Source: Kribbella qitaiheensis (lineage in GTDB: Bacteria; Actinomycetota; Actinomycetes; Propionibacteriales; Kribbellaceae). Taken from it: a DNA stretch of 64,000 nt. Under the pieces are notes generated by a model. The model ran no database searches. It was not told the origin of the DNA and saw only the letters and a program-made list of their open reading frames with translations. This document shows positions 39,940 through 50,233 of the stretch, piece by piece (the first letter of the stretch is position 1; each line of letters starts with the position of its first letter). Location: positions 6,138,001-6,202,000 of the forward strand of contig NZ_CP043661.1 in assembly GCF_014217565.1 (NCBI RefSeq), read 5' to 3'. A program made the translations under genes and the position numbers.

Positions 39940-42155
39940 GCCTCACCTCCAGTGGCGTGCAGCGGGTCGGATGTGGAGGGTGGCCTGATCTGAGTCCCCC
40001 AGCCGGAGGGGCGAGGGCCGAGCTCGATGTGCAGGTTGCGGAGGTGCCGCAGTTCCCGGCCGGAGATCCAGGGGCGTTCGAGTGTCTTGCCGTCCACCGC
40101 GATGGATTGGACATAGGAGACCGGTCCGCCTGCCTCGACCGGCTCGAATCCTGTGGTGGTGATCGACAGGTCGCTCTCCGGCAGCCGGGTCATGGACTCC
40201 GCCACGGCCGGCGCGCTCACCAGGAACAGGTTCTGCCCAGCCACCGGGAACAGTCCGAGCGTCGCCCACACGTACCACGCGGACAGCCCGCCGGAGTCGT
40301 CATTGCCTGGCAACCCGCCCCGGCCGGTGCCGAACTGGTTGGCGATGACGGCATGCACGACCTCTGCGGTTCGATCCGGCCGTCCCGCGTAGTGGTAGGA
40401 CCACGGCGCGTCGTAGTCCGGTTCGTTGTTCAGTCCCTCGAAACGGCACAGGTCGTACCCGGCGGCCATCTCGGCCACGCTCGGCGCCACTCCCGGCTGG
40501 GTGACCGGCGCGGCGCCGTACCCGAAGAACCGGTCGAGCAGGCCCACGAACGCCTCGTCGCCGCCGGCGAGCGCGATCCGGGCGCGCATGTCGTGCAGCA
40601 GCCGGAAGGAGTAGTTCCACCGGCCGCCCTCATAGAACGTCGAGTCGCGCAGCAGGCCGGTGCCCGGGTCGTACGCCGCCCGCCAGCCTTGGGCGAGGTC
40701 GCGCATCTGCTGGGCCAGCGCCCGGTCGCGCACCTTGTGGGCGATCGCCGCGGTGCAGTGGTAGGCGTACGCCAGGTCGAGGGTGTGGCTGATCGGGTGC
40801 GCCACACCGTGCACCAGGTAGTCCTCGCCGTACGTCCGGCGCAGGTCCATCTCCAGGTGCACCATGGCCCAATCCCAGTCGATACCAGGCAGATCCAGTT
40901 GGCACAGGTCGGCCAGGAAGGTGTGCGCGAGCGCGCTGCCCTGCCGGGAGAACCGGTCGGCGCCCTTGGCCATCCGGTAGCCGATCGGCAGGTTGCCCTC
41001 CTGCTCGGCGATCGACAGCAGCGCGCCGGCCAGCGCGACCGAACGCTGCGGGAACAGCGTGGTCATCAGCGGCAGTTGGGTGCGGTAGATGTCCCACATG
41101 GTGCAGATGTCGAACGCGTACGGGCCCTCGGTCGTCCACGACGGGCTTTCGTCCGGGGCGAAGCACGGCTTGACCAGCGAGTGGTAGAGCGCGGTGCCGA
41201 AAACCGTTGCCTGGTCGTCGGACTCGGCCTTGATCTCAACCTTGCCGAGATGGTCGCGCCAGCTGGCTGCCGTGCGGTCGCGCCGCCCGGCGAAGGTGGC
41301 CTGGGTGCGGCCGACGTCCGTGCGCAGGTTGTCGCGGGCCGTCTCGCACCCACGCAGGGAGAACCCCAGCCGCACCTCGACGGTCTGCTCGGCGCGCGAG
41401 GGGCCCATGAAGATCAGCCCGAACGGCCGCAAGGTGGTCGGTCGGATGTAGTCGAAGTCGAGGCGAGTGCCGCCGGGCATCAGGCGCCGGTCGTACCACA
41501 GCGCCTGCCGCCAGCCAGGGGCGTCGACCTCCAGGTGGACGGCCAGCGGGACCCCCTCGACGTGGATCTCCCCCTGAGCCACCCCAGGCCCCAGCATCGC
41601 CAGGTGCGCCTTCAGCGGCACGGTCTGGCTGTGCGGGATGGCCAGGCCGCCGGTCGAGGCGTCGATGACGATCCGGGCGGCGTCATGCGCCGGGAAGGTG
41701 TACCGATGGACGGCCGACTTGGGGCCGACCGTCACCTCGCAGCGCATCCCCGAGCTCAGCGTCGCCGCGTAGTAGCCGGGCTCGGCGACCTCGTCCAGCA
41801 GGTCCCAGGTGGTGCCCAGGTCATCGAGCGGGCCGAGCATCGGCGTGACCCGGAAGTAGTTGTAGTACTTGCGGATCGCGCCGGTGCCGGACTGCTGGAA
41901 GTGGGTGAAGCCGGAGGCGACCGGGCGGTCGTACAACAGGTCGGGCACGCCCTCGGTGTTGAAGTCGTACAGCCCGTAGCCGGTCGGGTAGGCCCCGGAG
42001 TACGGGCAGGCCGACACCATCCCGAAGGGGTGCATGGCGCCCGGGTGGGTGTTGCCGACCTGCGCCTTGGGCCACCACCAGGTCCCTGCCAGGCCCTTTG
42101 GCGTGGGCAGGTCGGTAGCGCCGGTCCCGATGAACGGGTCAACGTGCTCGTACAT
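39936..42155 (-). CDS. GH92 alpha-mannosidase-type enzyme
   Basis: 739 residues from ATG 42155 (MYEHVDPFIGTG), which begins at the family's N-terminal motif; longer in-frame starts add unlikely sequence. Further GH92 signatures are GNTHPGAMHPFGMVSACPYSG, SGTGAIRKYYNYFRVTP and, in the helical catalytic domain, GLPGNDDSGGLSAWYVW, whose acidic residues act in the calcium-dependent inverting mechanism. It lacks a signal peptide, unlike most GH92 enzymes, so it is probably cytosolic. It trims mannosyl residues; the linkage is unknown. It is divergent from the second ROK gene. Confidence 0.9.
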   Translation of the reverse strand: MYEHVDPFIGTGATDLPTPKGLAGTWWWPKAQVGNTHPGAMHPFGMVSACPYSGAYPTGYGLYDFNTEGVPDLLYDRPVASGFTHFQQSGTGAIRKYYNYFRVTPMLGPLDDLGTTWDLLDEVAEPGYYAATLSSGMRCEVTVGPKSAVHRYTFPAHDAARIVIDASTGGLAIPHSQTVPLKAHLAMLGPGVAQGEIHVEGVPLAVHLEVDAPGWRQALWYDRRLMPGGTRLDFDYIRPTTLRPFGLIFMGPSRAEQTVEVRLGFSLRGCETARDNLRTDVGRTQATFAGRRDRTAASWRDHLGKVEIKAESDDQATVFGTALYHSLVKPCFAPDESPSWTTEGPYAFDICTMWDIYRTQLPLMTTLFPQRSVALAGALLSIAEQEGNLPIGYRMAKGADRFSRQGSALAHTFLADLCQLDLPGIDWDWAMVHLEMDLRRTYGEDYLVHGVAHPISHTLDLAYAYHCTAAIAHKVRDRALAQQMRDLAQGWRAAYDPGTGLLRDSTFYEGGRWNYSFRLLHDMRARIALAGGDEAFVGLLDRFFGYGAAPVTQPGVAPSVAEMAAGYDLCRFEGLNNEPDYDAPWSYHYAGRPDRTAEVVHAVIANQFGTGRGGLPGNDDSGGLSAWYVWATLGLFPVAGQNLFLVSAPAVAESMTRLPESDLSITTTGFEPVEAGGPVSYVQSIAVDGKTLERPWISGRELRHLRNLHIELGPRPSGWGTQIRPPSTSDPLHATGGEA

Positions 42156-42325
42156 GGGCTCACCCGCCTCGCGTGGCCGACGTGGGCTCCCAAGGTAAGA
42201 AGCGCACGTTTCAGCCGCGTGACCGAAGAAGACGCGCAGGTTACGACCCCCTCCGCTTCGGTTCACCGAGGTCATCAGGATGCTGATCGAAGGAGCTCGG
42301 TGGGGGGTGGGGTAGGGCTGAGGTC

Positions 42326-42355
42326 TTGACCGGGGTCGCGGAGCGGGGTTAGCGT
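42326..42355 (+). promoter_or_regulatory. Promoter of the second ROK gene
   Basis: TTGACC (42326-42331), an 18-bp spacer and TAGCGT (42350-42355). The implied transcription start near 42362 precedes a palindromic operator candidate and the chosen GTG. Confidence 0.45.
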
Positions 42356-42376
42356 CCGGAGACTTCCTTCGGTGAC

Positions 42377-42387
42377 CTTAGTAAGGG
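42377..42387. promoter_or_regulatory. Autoregulatory operator candidate (CCTTAGTAAGG)
   Basis: A perfect 11-bp palindrome between the predicted start of transcription and the ROK start codon. Its TTAGT/ACTAA-like core recalls the site upstream of the other ROK operon. Confidence 0.4.
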
Positions 42388-42395
42388 GTGGGCGG

Positions 42396-43577
42396 GTGCA
42401 GCCGGTACGAGTGGGGAGCAAGGAACTGATCCGCGAGATCAACTCCTCGCTGGTGCTGGGCGAGCTGCGGGGTGGGCTGGTCTCGCGGACCGAGTTGGCC
42501 AAGCGGACCGGGCTGAGCCTGCCTACCGTGTCCGAGATCGTTGGCGAGATGCTTGCGTCCGGCGTGATCGAGGAGCGGGAGACGGCCAGTTCCGGCGGTG
42601 GGCGTAGGCCGGTGTTGCTGGGGCTCAAAGCTGATGCCGGGTACGTGATCGGTATCAAGCTCACCGAGACCAAGGTGATCGCGGTGCTCACCGACCTCAA
42701 CGCGGGCATCGTCGAGCGGGCCACGGCCGCCGTCACCACGAACGACGTCGGCACCGTCGTACGGACTGTCGCCAAGGTGGTCCGCACTCTCACTGGCAAG
42801 AGATCCGTGTACGGCGTGGGCGTCGGCGTGGCCGGGGTGATCGACCGGGCGACCGGGGTGGTCCGGCACGGGACGTACTCCGACTGGCACGACGTGGATC
42901 TCGCGGCGTTGCTGGAGAAGAAGCTCGGCCTGCCGGTGGTGGTGGACAACGACGTCAACACCCTGGTGGCCAGTGAGCAGTGGTTCGGAGCCGGGCGGGG
43001 TGTGTCCGATGTCGCGGTGGTCAGTATCGGCCGCGGTATCGGACTCGGCATGGTTCTGGACGGCCGGCTGTACCGCGGTGCCGGTGGCGGGGCGGGTGAG
43101 TTCGGGCATACAAAGGTCGTTGCTGACGGCCCCTTGTGTGCCTGCGGCGGCAACGGCTGCCTCGAAGCGCTGATCGGCGAACCGGCGATCTGCGCACAGG
43201 CGGGAACGAAGACCATCGAGCAAGCCATCGACAAGGCCCGTCAGGGCGACAAGGCAACGACTGAGATCTTCGAACAAGTCGGCCGGATCCTGGGAACGGC
43301 CGTCGGCAATCTGGTCAATCTCCTCAACCCGAAGCTGATCGTCCTCGCCGGAGAGGGAACCCGGGCAGGCGATCTGTTCGGCCCGTCCTTCGACGAGGCA
43401 CTACGCGAGACCGTCTTCGACGGACTCCAGCGGGACCTGGAGGTCGTGGTGGACGACTGGGACGACGAAGCCTGGGCGCAAGGCGCCGCGGGCCTCTTCC
43501 TGGGCGAGCTGTTCCAGCCGAACCTCCGGCCCGACGAGGCCGGCCGGCCGTCGCTGACCGCCCGCTCAGCCAGCTAG
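42396..43577 (+). CDS. ROK-family regulator
   Basis: 393 residues from GTG 42396; GTG 42372 is possible but would overlap the operator and lie close to the predicted transcription start. Winged helix TRTELAKRTGLSLPTVSEIVGEMLASGVI, then a ROK domain with GVGVGVAGVIDRATG, VVDNDVNTLVASEQW, GAGGGAGEFGHTKV and the zinc cysteines CACGGNGCLE. It probably senses a sugar or sugar phosphate and controls itself and the two secreted GH31 genes 156 bp downstream. A hairpin directly follows its stop. Confidence 0.92.
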   Translation: MQPVRVGSKELIREINSSLVLGELRGGLVSRTELAKRTGLSLPTVSEIVGEMLASGVIEERETASSGGGRRPVLLGLKADAGYVIGIKLTETKVIAVLTDLNAGIVERATAAVTTNDVGTVVRTVAKVVRTLTGKRSVYGVGVGVAGVIDRATGVVRHGTYSDWHDVDLAALLEKKLGLPVVVDNDVNTLVASEQWFGAGRGVSDVAVVSIGRGIGLGMVLDGRLYRGAGGGAGEFGHTKVVADGPLCACGGNGCLEALIGEPAICAQAGTKTIEQAIDKARQGDKATTEIFEQVGRILGTAVGNLVNLLNPKLIVLAGEGTRAGDLFGPSFDEALRETVFDGLQRDLEVVVDDWDDEAWAQGAAGLFLGELFQPNLRPDEAGRPSLTARSAS

Positions 43578-43615
43578 CCGGCCGGCGCCCCGGATCACCC
43601 GAGGCGCAGGCCGGC
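43577..43615 (+). terminator. Hairpin after the second ROK gene
   Basis: 13-bp arms with one mismatch (43577-43589 and 43603-43615), starting at the last base of the ROK stop codon. No U-run. It may attenuate read-through into the GH31 genes. Confidence 0.4.
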
Positions 43616-43732
43616 CAACCAACCAGCGTCTTGGGCCGCCAAGGCCGAGGCACTCGTACTCCGGCGCCGGTTCGCTGACCTGGCGCCTGATCTCCAGATC
43701 CGGTCGGTGGCCGGAGAGAAGTGAGGCTGTAG

Positions 43733-46700
43733 ATGAGGCATGCCGTCACGCCGCGAAGGCGGTGGACCGCTGCGATCCTGGTGCTCGCAGCGCTGATCTT
43801 CCAATTCACCCCGGCCCCCGCCTGGGCCGGCACACTGACCGGAGTCTTCCACGCGCCGTACGGCGCCGACGAGTTGTACAACACCACCGCCACCGAGCGG
43901 GCGCCGCGCGACCCGATGGCGGGTGACGCGGTGCAACTCAAGGCCACCACCTGGCCGGTCTCGTCCGGGCAGACGGTCTGGATCACCTGGACCAAGAACG
44001 GCGTGAACCAGACGCCGATCGGGGCGGCCTTCGACTACAACAGTGGCAACAACACGTACTGGAAGCTCTCGATGGGCACCTTCGCCCGCGGCGACCAGAT
44101 CACCTACACCGTCAACGCCGACGTGGACGGCGCCAACCAGAAGACCACCGGCCCGTTCTCCTTCGGAGTCACGTCGTACTCCGGTACCAGTAACGTCTCC
44201 GGCTTCGTCAACAACGGCACCAGCGTGGACGTGACGACCGGCGACACCGCGGGCAGCTTCACCCCGAAGGTGCGGTTCGCGTTCCCCGCGATCGACCGGT
44301 TCCACGTCCAGGTCGCACCGACCGGGAGCGGCCTGAACATCACCGGCTCCTCGTCGTACACGGTGACGGACAGCGCGGGCACCCTCCAGATCGCCACCAC
44401 GAAAGTCGTGCTGAAGATCCAGAAGTCGCCGTACCGGGTCGCGGTCTACAAGGGCGACGGGACGACGCTGATCGCCCGGCAGTACGACCCTGCCACCTTC
44501 CGGAACACCGGCTGGGCCAGCGACGGCAGTACTACGGTCACCAAGGTCGAGGATCATTGGCTGTCTCCGGCGAGTGAACGCTTCGAGGGGCTCGGCGAGC
44601 GGTACGACTCGCTCAATCAGCGCGGTAAGGACGTCAGCAACTACGTCTACAACCAGTACCAGGACCAGGGCCCGACAGCGCGGACCTATCTGAGCGTCCC
44701 GTTCGTCACGAACTCGGCAGGCTACGGCATCTACGTGCCGAGCACCCGGTACTCCGTGTTCAACCTCGGTACGCACTTCAGTGACATGGCCGGATTCACC
44801 GTCGACACCGGCGGCGCGCTCAACTCGACCGTCGACTACTACTTCTTCACCGGTACCCGGGCAGAGATGCTCGACCAGTACACCGCGACGACCGCGCGCC
44901 CCAAGCTCCCGCCGAAGTGGTCCTTCGGGCTGTGGGGTTCCGCGAACGAGTGGAACACCCAGGCTGAAGTGAGCGCCGAGCTCTCGAACATGACCGCCAA
45001 CCAGATCCCGCACAGCGCGATGGTGCTGGAGCAGTGGAGCGACGAGGCGACCTTCTACCTGTGGCACGGCGCGACGTACACCCCGAAGCCGGGGAACCAG
45101 GCGCTGACGTACGCCGATCTGACCTTCCCCGCGGGTGGCGAGTGGACCAACCCGAAGGCGATGGTCACGGCGGCACATGCCCAGAACGTCAAGATGATCC
45201 TCTGGCAGATCCCTGTCCTGAAACAGGATTTCGACACCAACCCGGCGACGCCGCCGCAGCAGCACGTCAACGACCGCGACTATGCCGTTGCCCAGGGCTA
45301 CGTTCTCGGAGACGGCGCCGGCGGCCCGTACCGGATCCCGGCCGGGCAGTGGTTCGGCAACAGCACGGTGCCGGACTTCACCAAGACCGCGGCCACCAAC
45401 TGGTGGATGAGCAAGCGGTCCTACCTGTTCGACGACATCGGCATCGACGGGCTCAAGACGGACGGCAGCGAGGCGGTCTTCGGCCGTAACGTCACCAGTG
45501 GCAGCGGTCGCAAGGGCGACGAGCTGCACAACGCCTACCCGAACGAGTACACCCGGGCGTACAAGGACTTCGTCGAGACCAAGACAGGGACCCAGGGCAC
45601 GTTGTTCAGCCGCGGCGGTACGTCGGGCGCGCAGGCGAACTCGATCTTCTGGGCGGGCGACCAGTCGTCGACCTTCGACGCCTTCCAGCAGGCGGTCCGG
45701 GCCGGTCAGAGCGCCGGCGCGTCCGGCATCCCCTTCTGGTCCTGGGATCTGGCCGGGTTCACCGGAACGTTCCCGGGCAGCGAGCTCTACCTCCGGGCGG
45801 CCGCGCAGGCGACCTTCTCGCCGATCATGCAGTACCACTCGGAGAAGTCGAACCCTGGTGTCTCCGAGGCCCGTACGCCGTGGAACGTGCAGGCGCGCTC
45901 CGGTGACACCACGGTGATCCCGAAGTTCCGCAAGTTCGCCAACACCCGGATGAACCTGATCCCGTACCTCTACACGGAAGCCAAGAACGCTTCCACCACA
46001 GGGCTTCCGATGATGCAGGCGATGAGCATCGCCTACTCGAACGACGCGACAGCGGCGGCTCAGGAGCAGCAGTACATGTTCGGCCGTCAGTTGCTGGTGG
46101 CACCGATCACGACGCAGGGCGCGACCAGCAAGAGCGTCTACCTGCCCGCGGGTGAGTGGTACGACTTCTGGAACGGCGGCCGCGCCCAAGGTGCCGGGAC
46201 GAAGGTCTACAACGCCGACACCGGCACGATTCCCGTCTATGCCAAGGCCGGTGCGATCGTCCCGCTCAACCTGAACGCGAACTACGAGCTCGGCGGCAAC
46301 ATCGGCAACAGCGTCGACACCTACGCCAACCTGGCGTTCCGGATCTACCCGTCCGGTACTACGAGCTACGGGTACTTCGAAGACTCGGCGAACCAGACCA
46401 GGACGGTCACGTCAACGGAGAACTTCGCCGGTCACCAGGTGACGGTGAGCGTGCCTCCGTTGGCGACCACGAGCACGTTGCAGGTGGCGTCGTCGAAGCC
46501 GAGCGGGGTGACGAAGGGTGGGGTGGCGATGACCACCCACGCCACTCTCGCCGCGCTGCAGAGTGCCGGCGAGGGCTGGTACTGGGATCCGGTCCAGCAG
46601 CTCACGCTGGTCAAGACCGCCTCCAGTGCGAGTGCGCGCAGCGTAGTACTGAGTGGCGTGGACAAGCCGGGTTATGAGGCTGAGTTCGGCACCAACACCG

Positions 46701-47041
46701 GTACGACGACGAACACGGATCACCCTGGCTACACGGGAACCGGATTCGTGGACGGCTTCGAGACGGCCGGGGACTCGGTGTCGGTGGACGCGAACGCCGA
46801 TGTCACCGGCAGCCACGCGATCAAGCTCCGCTACGCCAACGGCGCGGCCACCACGGCGACGCGAACGATCCAGATCGACGGTGTCAGCGCCGGGTCGGTC
46901 AACCTGCCGAGCACCGGCAGTTGGGATACCTGGGGGACCGCGACGCTGACTACCAGCCTCACGGCCGGGAAACGCGTGGTGAAAGTTCTGACAGGCACAG
47001 GCGGGATAAACCTCGACAACGTGACGGTGGCAAGGCCATGA
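43733..47041 (+). CDS. Secreted GH31 enzyme with C-terminal CBM35-like module
   Basis: 1102 residues. Signal peptide 1-32. An N-terminal beta-sandwich (LTGVFHAPYGADELYNTT..., about 33-150) precedes the GH31 region. Nucleophile D577 is in DGLKTDGSE and acid/base D643 in IFWAGDQSSTF. A C-terminal module from about 980 starts YEAEFG and is CBM35/CBM6-like. The architecture and length resemble the 6-alpha-glucosyltransferase CtsZ and related transglycosylases of cyclic-tetrasaccharide (cycloalternan) pathways, so it may transfer rather than hydrolyse glucose; this is inference. ATGA overlap couples it to the next GH31 gene. It is a paralogue of the cytosolic GH31 at 30829-33066. Confidence 0.9.
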   Translation: MRHAVTPRRRWTAAILVLAALIFQFTPAPAWAGTLTGVFHAPYGADELYNTTATERAPRDPMAGDAVQLKATTWPVSSGQTVWITWTKNGVNQTPIGAAFDYNSGNNTYWKLSMGTFARGDQITYTVNADVDGANQKTTGPFSFGVTSYSGTSNVSGFVNNGTSVDVTTGDTAGSFTPKVRFAFPAIDRFHVQVAPTGSGLNITGSSSYTVTDSAGTLQIATTKVVLKIQKSPYRVAVYKGDGTTLIARQYDPATFRNTGWASDGSTTVTKVEDHWLSPASERFEGLGERYDSLNQRGKDVSNYVYNQYQDQGPTARTYLSVPFVTNSAGYGIYVPSTRYSVFNLGTHFSDMAGFTVDTGGALNSTVDYYFFTGTRAEMLDQYTATTARPKLPPKWSFGLWGSANEWNTQAEVSAELSNMTANQIPHSAMVLEQWSDEATFYLWHGATYTPKPGNQALTYADLTFPAGGEWTNPKAMVTAAHAQNVKMILWQIPVLKQDFDTNPATPPQQHVNDRDYAVAQGYVLGDGAGGPYRIPAGQWFGNSTVPDFTKTAATNWWMSKRSYLFDDIGIDGLKTDGSEAVFGRNVTSGSGRKGDELHNAYPNEYTRAYKDFVETKTGTQGTLFSRGGTSGAQANSIFWAGDQSSTFDAFQQAVRAGQSAGASGIPFWSWDLAGFTGTFPGSELYLRAAAQATFSPIMQYHSEKSNPGVSEARTPWNVQARSGDTTVIPKFRKFANTRMNLIPYLYTEAKNASTTGLPMMQAMSIAYSNDATAAAQEQQYMFGRQLLVAPITTQGATSKSVYLPAGEWYDFWNGGRAQGAGTKVYNADTGTIPVYAKAGAIVPLNLNANYELGGNIGNSVDTYANLAFRIYPSGTTSYGYFEDSANQTRTVTSTENFAGHQVTVSVPPLATTSTLQVASSKPSGVTKGGVAMTTHATLAALQSAGEGWYWDPVQQLTLVKTASSASARSVVLSGVDKPGYEAEFGTNTGTTTNTDHPGYTGTGFVDGFETAGDSVSVDANADVTGSHAIKLRYANGAATTATRTIQIDGVSAGSVNLPSTGSWDTWGTATLTTSLTAGKRVVKVLTGTGGINLDNVTVARP

Positions 47042-49969
47042 GAAAACAACAGAACACCCCCTCGCTCCGCTCGGGGGCGAGGAGAGAGAGCCGCTCGGGG
47101 GCTGGGTGGGGGAGGGCGGCGCTGACCAGGCTGGCTGGGCTGGTGCTGTTGTTGCCCTTGCTTGTGGTGCTTCCTGCGGAGGTTGCCCATGCCGCTGTGC
47201 AGCGGGTGCAGTTCACTGCCGGGGGCAACTATCTGGTGGTGGAGTTTCTCGACGATGATCTTGTGCACTTCGAGATGGGAGCTGGAGCGGGACCGGGGGC
47301 CGGGGCGTCGATCTTCACGACCGATCAGATCGCCAAGACCAACTACACCGGGCCGACCAGCTTCAATCAGACCGGGAACACGCTGACCACGGCCGGGCTC
47401 AAGGTCGATGTCAACGCGACCACCCTGTGCGCGACGGTCACCGACACGACCCGTTCGCCGCAGTTGTTGCTCAACACCACCTGTCCGCGGAATCTCAGCC
47501 AGGCTTGGAAGGGGCTGAGTTTCACCAAGTCGTCCATGCAGAACGCGTATGGGCTCGGCGAGCAGTTCTTCATGGGTGGTAGCGCTGACGGTGACTGGGT
47601 GGGGCGTCAGCGCACCAGCGGTACCTACGGCAACGCGATGCTGTACGACACGGACAACGGGCCGGTCGGCAACGCGCAGATCCCCGTACTGCTCGCTGTC
47701 GGCGCGAACACCACCAACTACGGCATGTTCGTCGACCAGGTCTACAAGCAGGACTGGAACCTGACCGGCGACCCGTGGACGATGGACACCTTCGGCGACC
47801 AACTCCGCTGGTATGTGATGTCGGGCCCGGATCTCCCGGACCTGCGGAAGGACTATCTGGAGCTGACCGGTCGCCCGCCGGTGCCGCCGAAGAAGGCGTT
47901 CGGGTTGTGGATGTCGGAGTACGGCTACGACAACTGGAACGAGATCGACACCACCCTCAGCGGGCTGCGGGCGAACAAGTTCCCGACCGACGGCGTGATG
48001 CTCGACGTGAACTGGTTCGGCGGCGTCACGGCAGGGTCGGACAACACCCGGATGGGCACGCTGGAGTGGGACCCGGTCAACTTCCCGAACGCGGCGACCA
48101 AGCTGGCGACGTACAAGAACACCAACGGCGTCGGCGTGATGACGATCGAGGAGTCGTACATCGGGAAGAACCTGCCCGAGCACACCGACATGGCCTCCAG
48201 CGGCTACCTGATCAGAGCCGGCTGCTCGAGCTGCAGTCCGTCGTACCTGACCGGGAACGACTGGTGGGGTCGCGGCGGCATGATCGACTGGACGCAGCCT
48301 GCGGCCAGCGCGCATTGGCACTCCACTCAGCGACAGCCTCTGATCAACGACGGCGTGATGGGTCACTGGCTCGACCTCGGTGAGCCCGAGATGTACGACG
48401 CGAACGACTGGACCTCTGGAGTCCTTGCCGGCAAGCACGCGCACTCCGACTACCACAACCTCTACAACCTCGAATGGGCGAAGGGAATCGCCAAGGGATA
48501 CACGGACAACGCGGTCCAGCAACGCCCGTTCATGCTCGCGCGATCCGCGGCCGGTGGCATCCAGCGCACCGGTACGGCGATGTGGTCCGGCGACATCGGG
48601 TCAAAGCTGACTGCGTTGGCCGCCCAGCAGAACGTCCAGATGCAGATGTCGATGTCCGGGATCGACTACTTCGGCTCCGACATCGGCGGCTTCCGGCGGG
48701 AGATGCTGAACTCCGACCTGAACGAGCTCTATACCCAGTGGTTCGCGAACTCGTCCTGGTTCGACGTACCGATCCGCCCGCACACGGAGAACCTCTGCAA
48801 CTGCGCGAAGACCTCGCCGGACTCGATCGGTGACGTGCCGAGCAACCTGGCCAACCTGCGGCAACGGTACGAGCTCACGCCGTACTATTACTCCCTTGCC
48901 CACAAGGCGTACACGACCGGCGAACCGCTGATTCCGCCGCTGGTCTACCAGTACCAGAACGACCCGAACGTGCGGGAGACCGGTCACGAGAAGCTGATCG
49001 GCAAGGACCTGCTCGTCGGCGTCGCGGCCGGAGCGAACCAGCGCAAGCGGGACGTCTACCTGCCGGCCGGGACCTGGTACGACTACTACACCAACACCAA
49101 GACGGTCAGCACGGGCCAGACGCTGACCGACGTGCCGCTGTGGCGCAACGGCAAGTTCCAGCTGCCCGCCTACGCCCGCGGCGGCGCGATCATCCCGAAG
49201 ATGTACGTCGACGACCAGACCATGAACGTGCTCGGCAAACGCGCCGACGGTACGACGCGCAACGAGCTCGTGGCCCGGGTCTACTCGGACCCGACCGCCT
49301 CGTCGTTCACGCTCGCCGAGGACGACGGCGCCACCGTCGGCTACCAGACCGGGTCCAAGCGGACCACCGATCTGACCCAGTCGCGATCAGGCAGTACTGC
49401 GACCGTCGGCATCGCGGCCTCGTCGGGGACCTACACCGGCGCCCCGAGCAGCCGGTCGAACGCGGTCGAGCTGGTGGCCGACACCCAGGCGTCGGCCGTG
49501 ACGCTGAACGGGTCGGCGCTCACGCAGTACGCGAACAAGGCGGCCTTCGACGCGGCCCGCGAGTGGTTGGTACAACGCGGGCGGGAACCTGGTCGTGGCC
49601 AAGTCGGCCTCGGTCGCGGTCAGTACGGCGAAGTCGTTCGTCTTCACCCTCGGCCAGGCGGTCGTCTCGAAGACGTTCAGCTGCACCAACGGGACCACTA
49701 CGACCGGCCAGTCCGTGTACGTCGTCGGCAACGTGCCGCAGCTCGGTGCCTGGTCGGTCGCGAGTGCGGTGAAGCTGGCGCCGACCGGCTACCCGACCTG
49801 GACCGGCACGATCAGCAACCTGCCGCCGAACACCTCGGTGGACTGGAAGTGCATCAAACGGCAGGAGGCGAACTACCCGGCGACGGCCGATCAATGGGGC
49901 CCGGACCCGAATCTCACCTTCACCTCTCCGGCGACAGGGAGTGGCGGAACGACTACTGGCGGTTTCTGA
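47038..49969 (+). pseudogene. Secreted GH31 enzyme with CBM20, +1 frameshift before the CBM
   Basis: ATG 47038 overlaps the previous stop. The signal peptide comprises a long basic n-region, hydrophobic LAGLVLLLPLLVVLPA, and cleavage near AHA. GH31 barrel: nucleophile D446 in GHWLDLGEPE, acid/base D519 in WSGDIGS. Up to about residue 840 the frame is normal. Then the starch-binding CBM20 (KTFSCTNGTTTTGQSVYVVGNVPQLGAWSVASAVKL) lies in the next frame and ends at 49969. Deleting one C in GGCCCGC at 49554-49560 yields FDAAASGWYNAGGN and a continuous 976-residue protein. Without correction the product loses its starch-binding domain and carries a junk tail to 50094. Probable alpha-glucan hydrolase or transglycosylase acting with the preceding GH31. 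Confidence 0.85.
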
Positions 49970-49986
49970 TTCGCTCTCACCCGACT

Positions 49987-50024
49987 GCGGGCTGTGGCAC
50001 AGCGATGCCAGTGTCACAGCCCGC
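49987..50024 (+). terminator. Terminator of the GH31 pair
   Basis: GCGGGCTGTGGCAC (49987-50000) pairs with GTGTCACAGCCCGC (50011-50024) with one mismatch, 17 bp after the CBM20 stop. Confidence 0.6.
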
Positions 50025-50233
50025 GATGGCTTCTGAGACCCTTGTCACGGTCGCATATGTCCTGAGTAAGGACTTAGTGAAGATTCGCTGCTGACGGCTC
50101 TGTCGGTGTGAATCCGCGCAGCTGCGGCCGTAGGTTCGGAGAGGTATCAGCCGAAGTCAGGAGTGAGCGAAGTGCAACGGGGCAGTCAGGCCGTGCCGTC
50201 GGCATGCCTGTGGGGATCGGCGTCGGCCCGACC

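Noticed and set aside
43595..46189. 864-codon open frame antisense to the secreted GH31
   Set aside because: Antisense shadow created by third-position GC; low-complexity Gly/Arg/Val composition.
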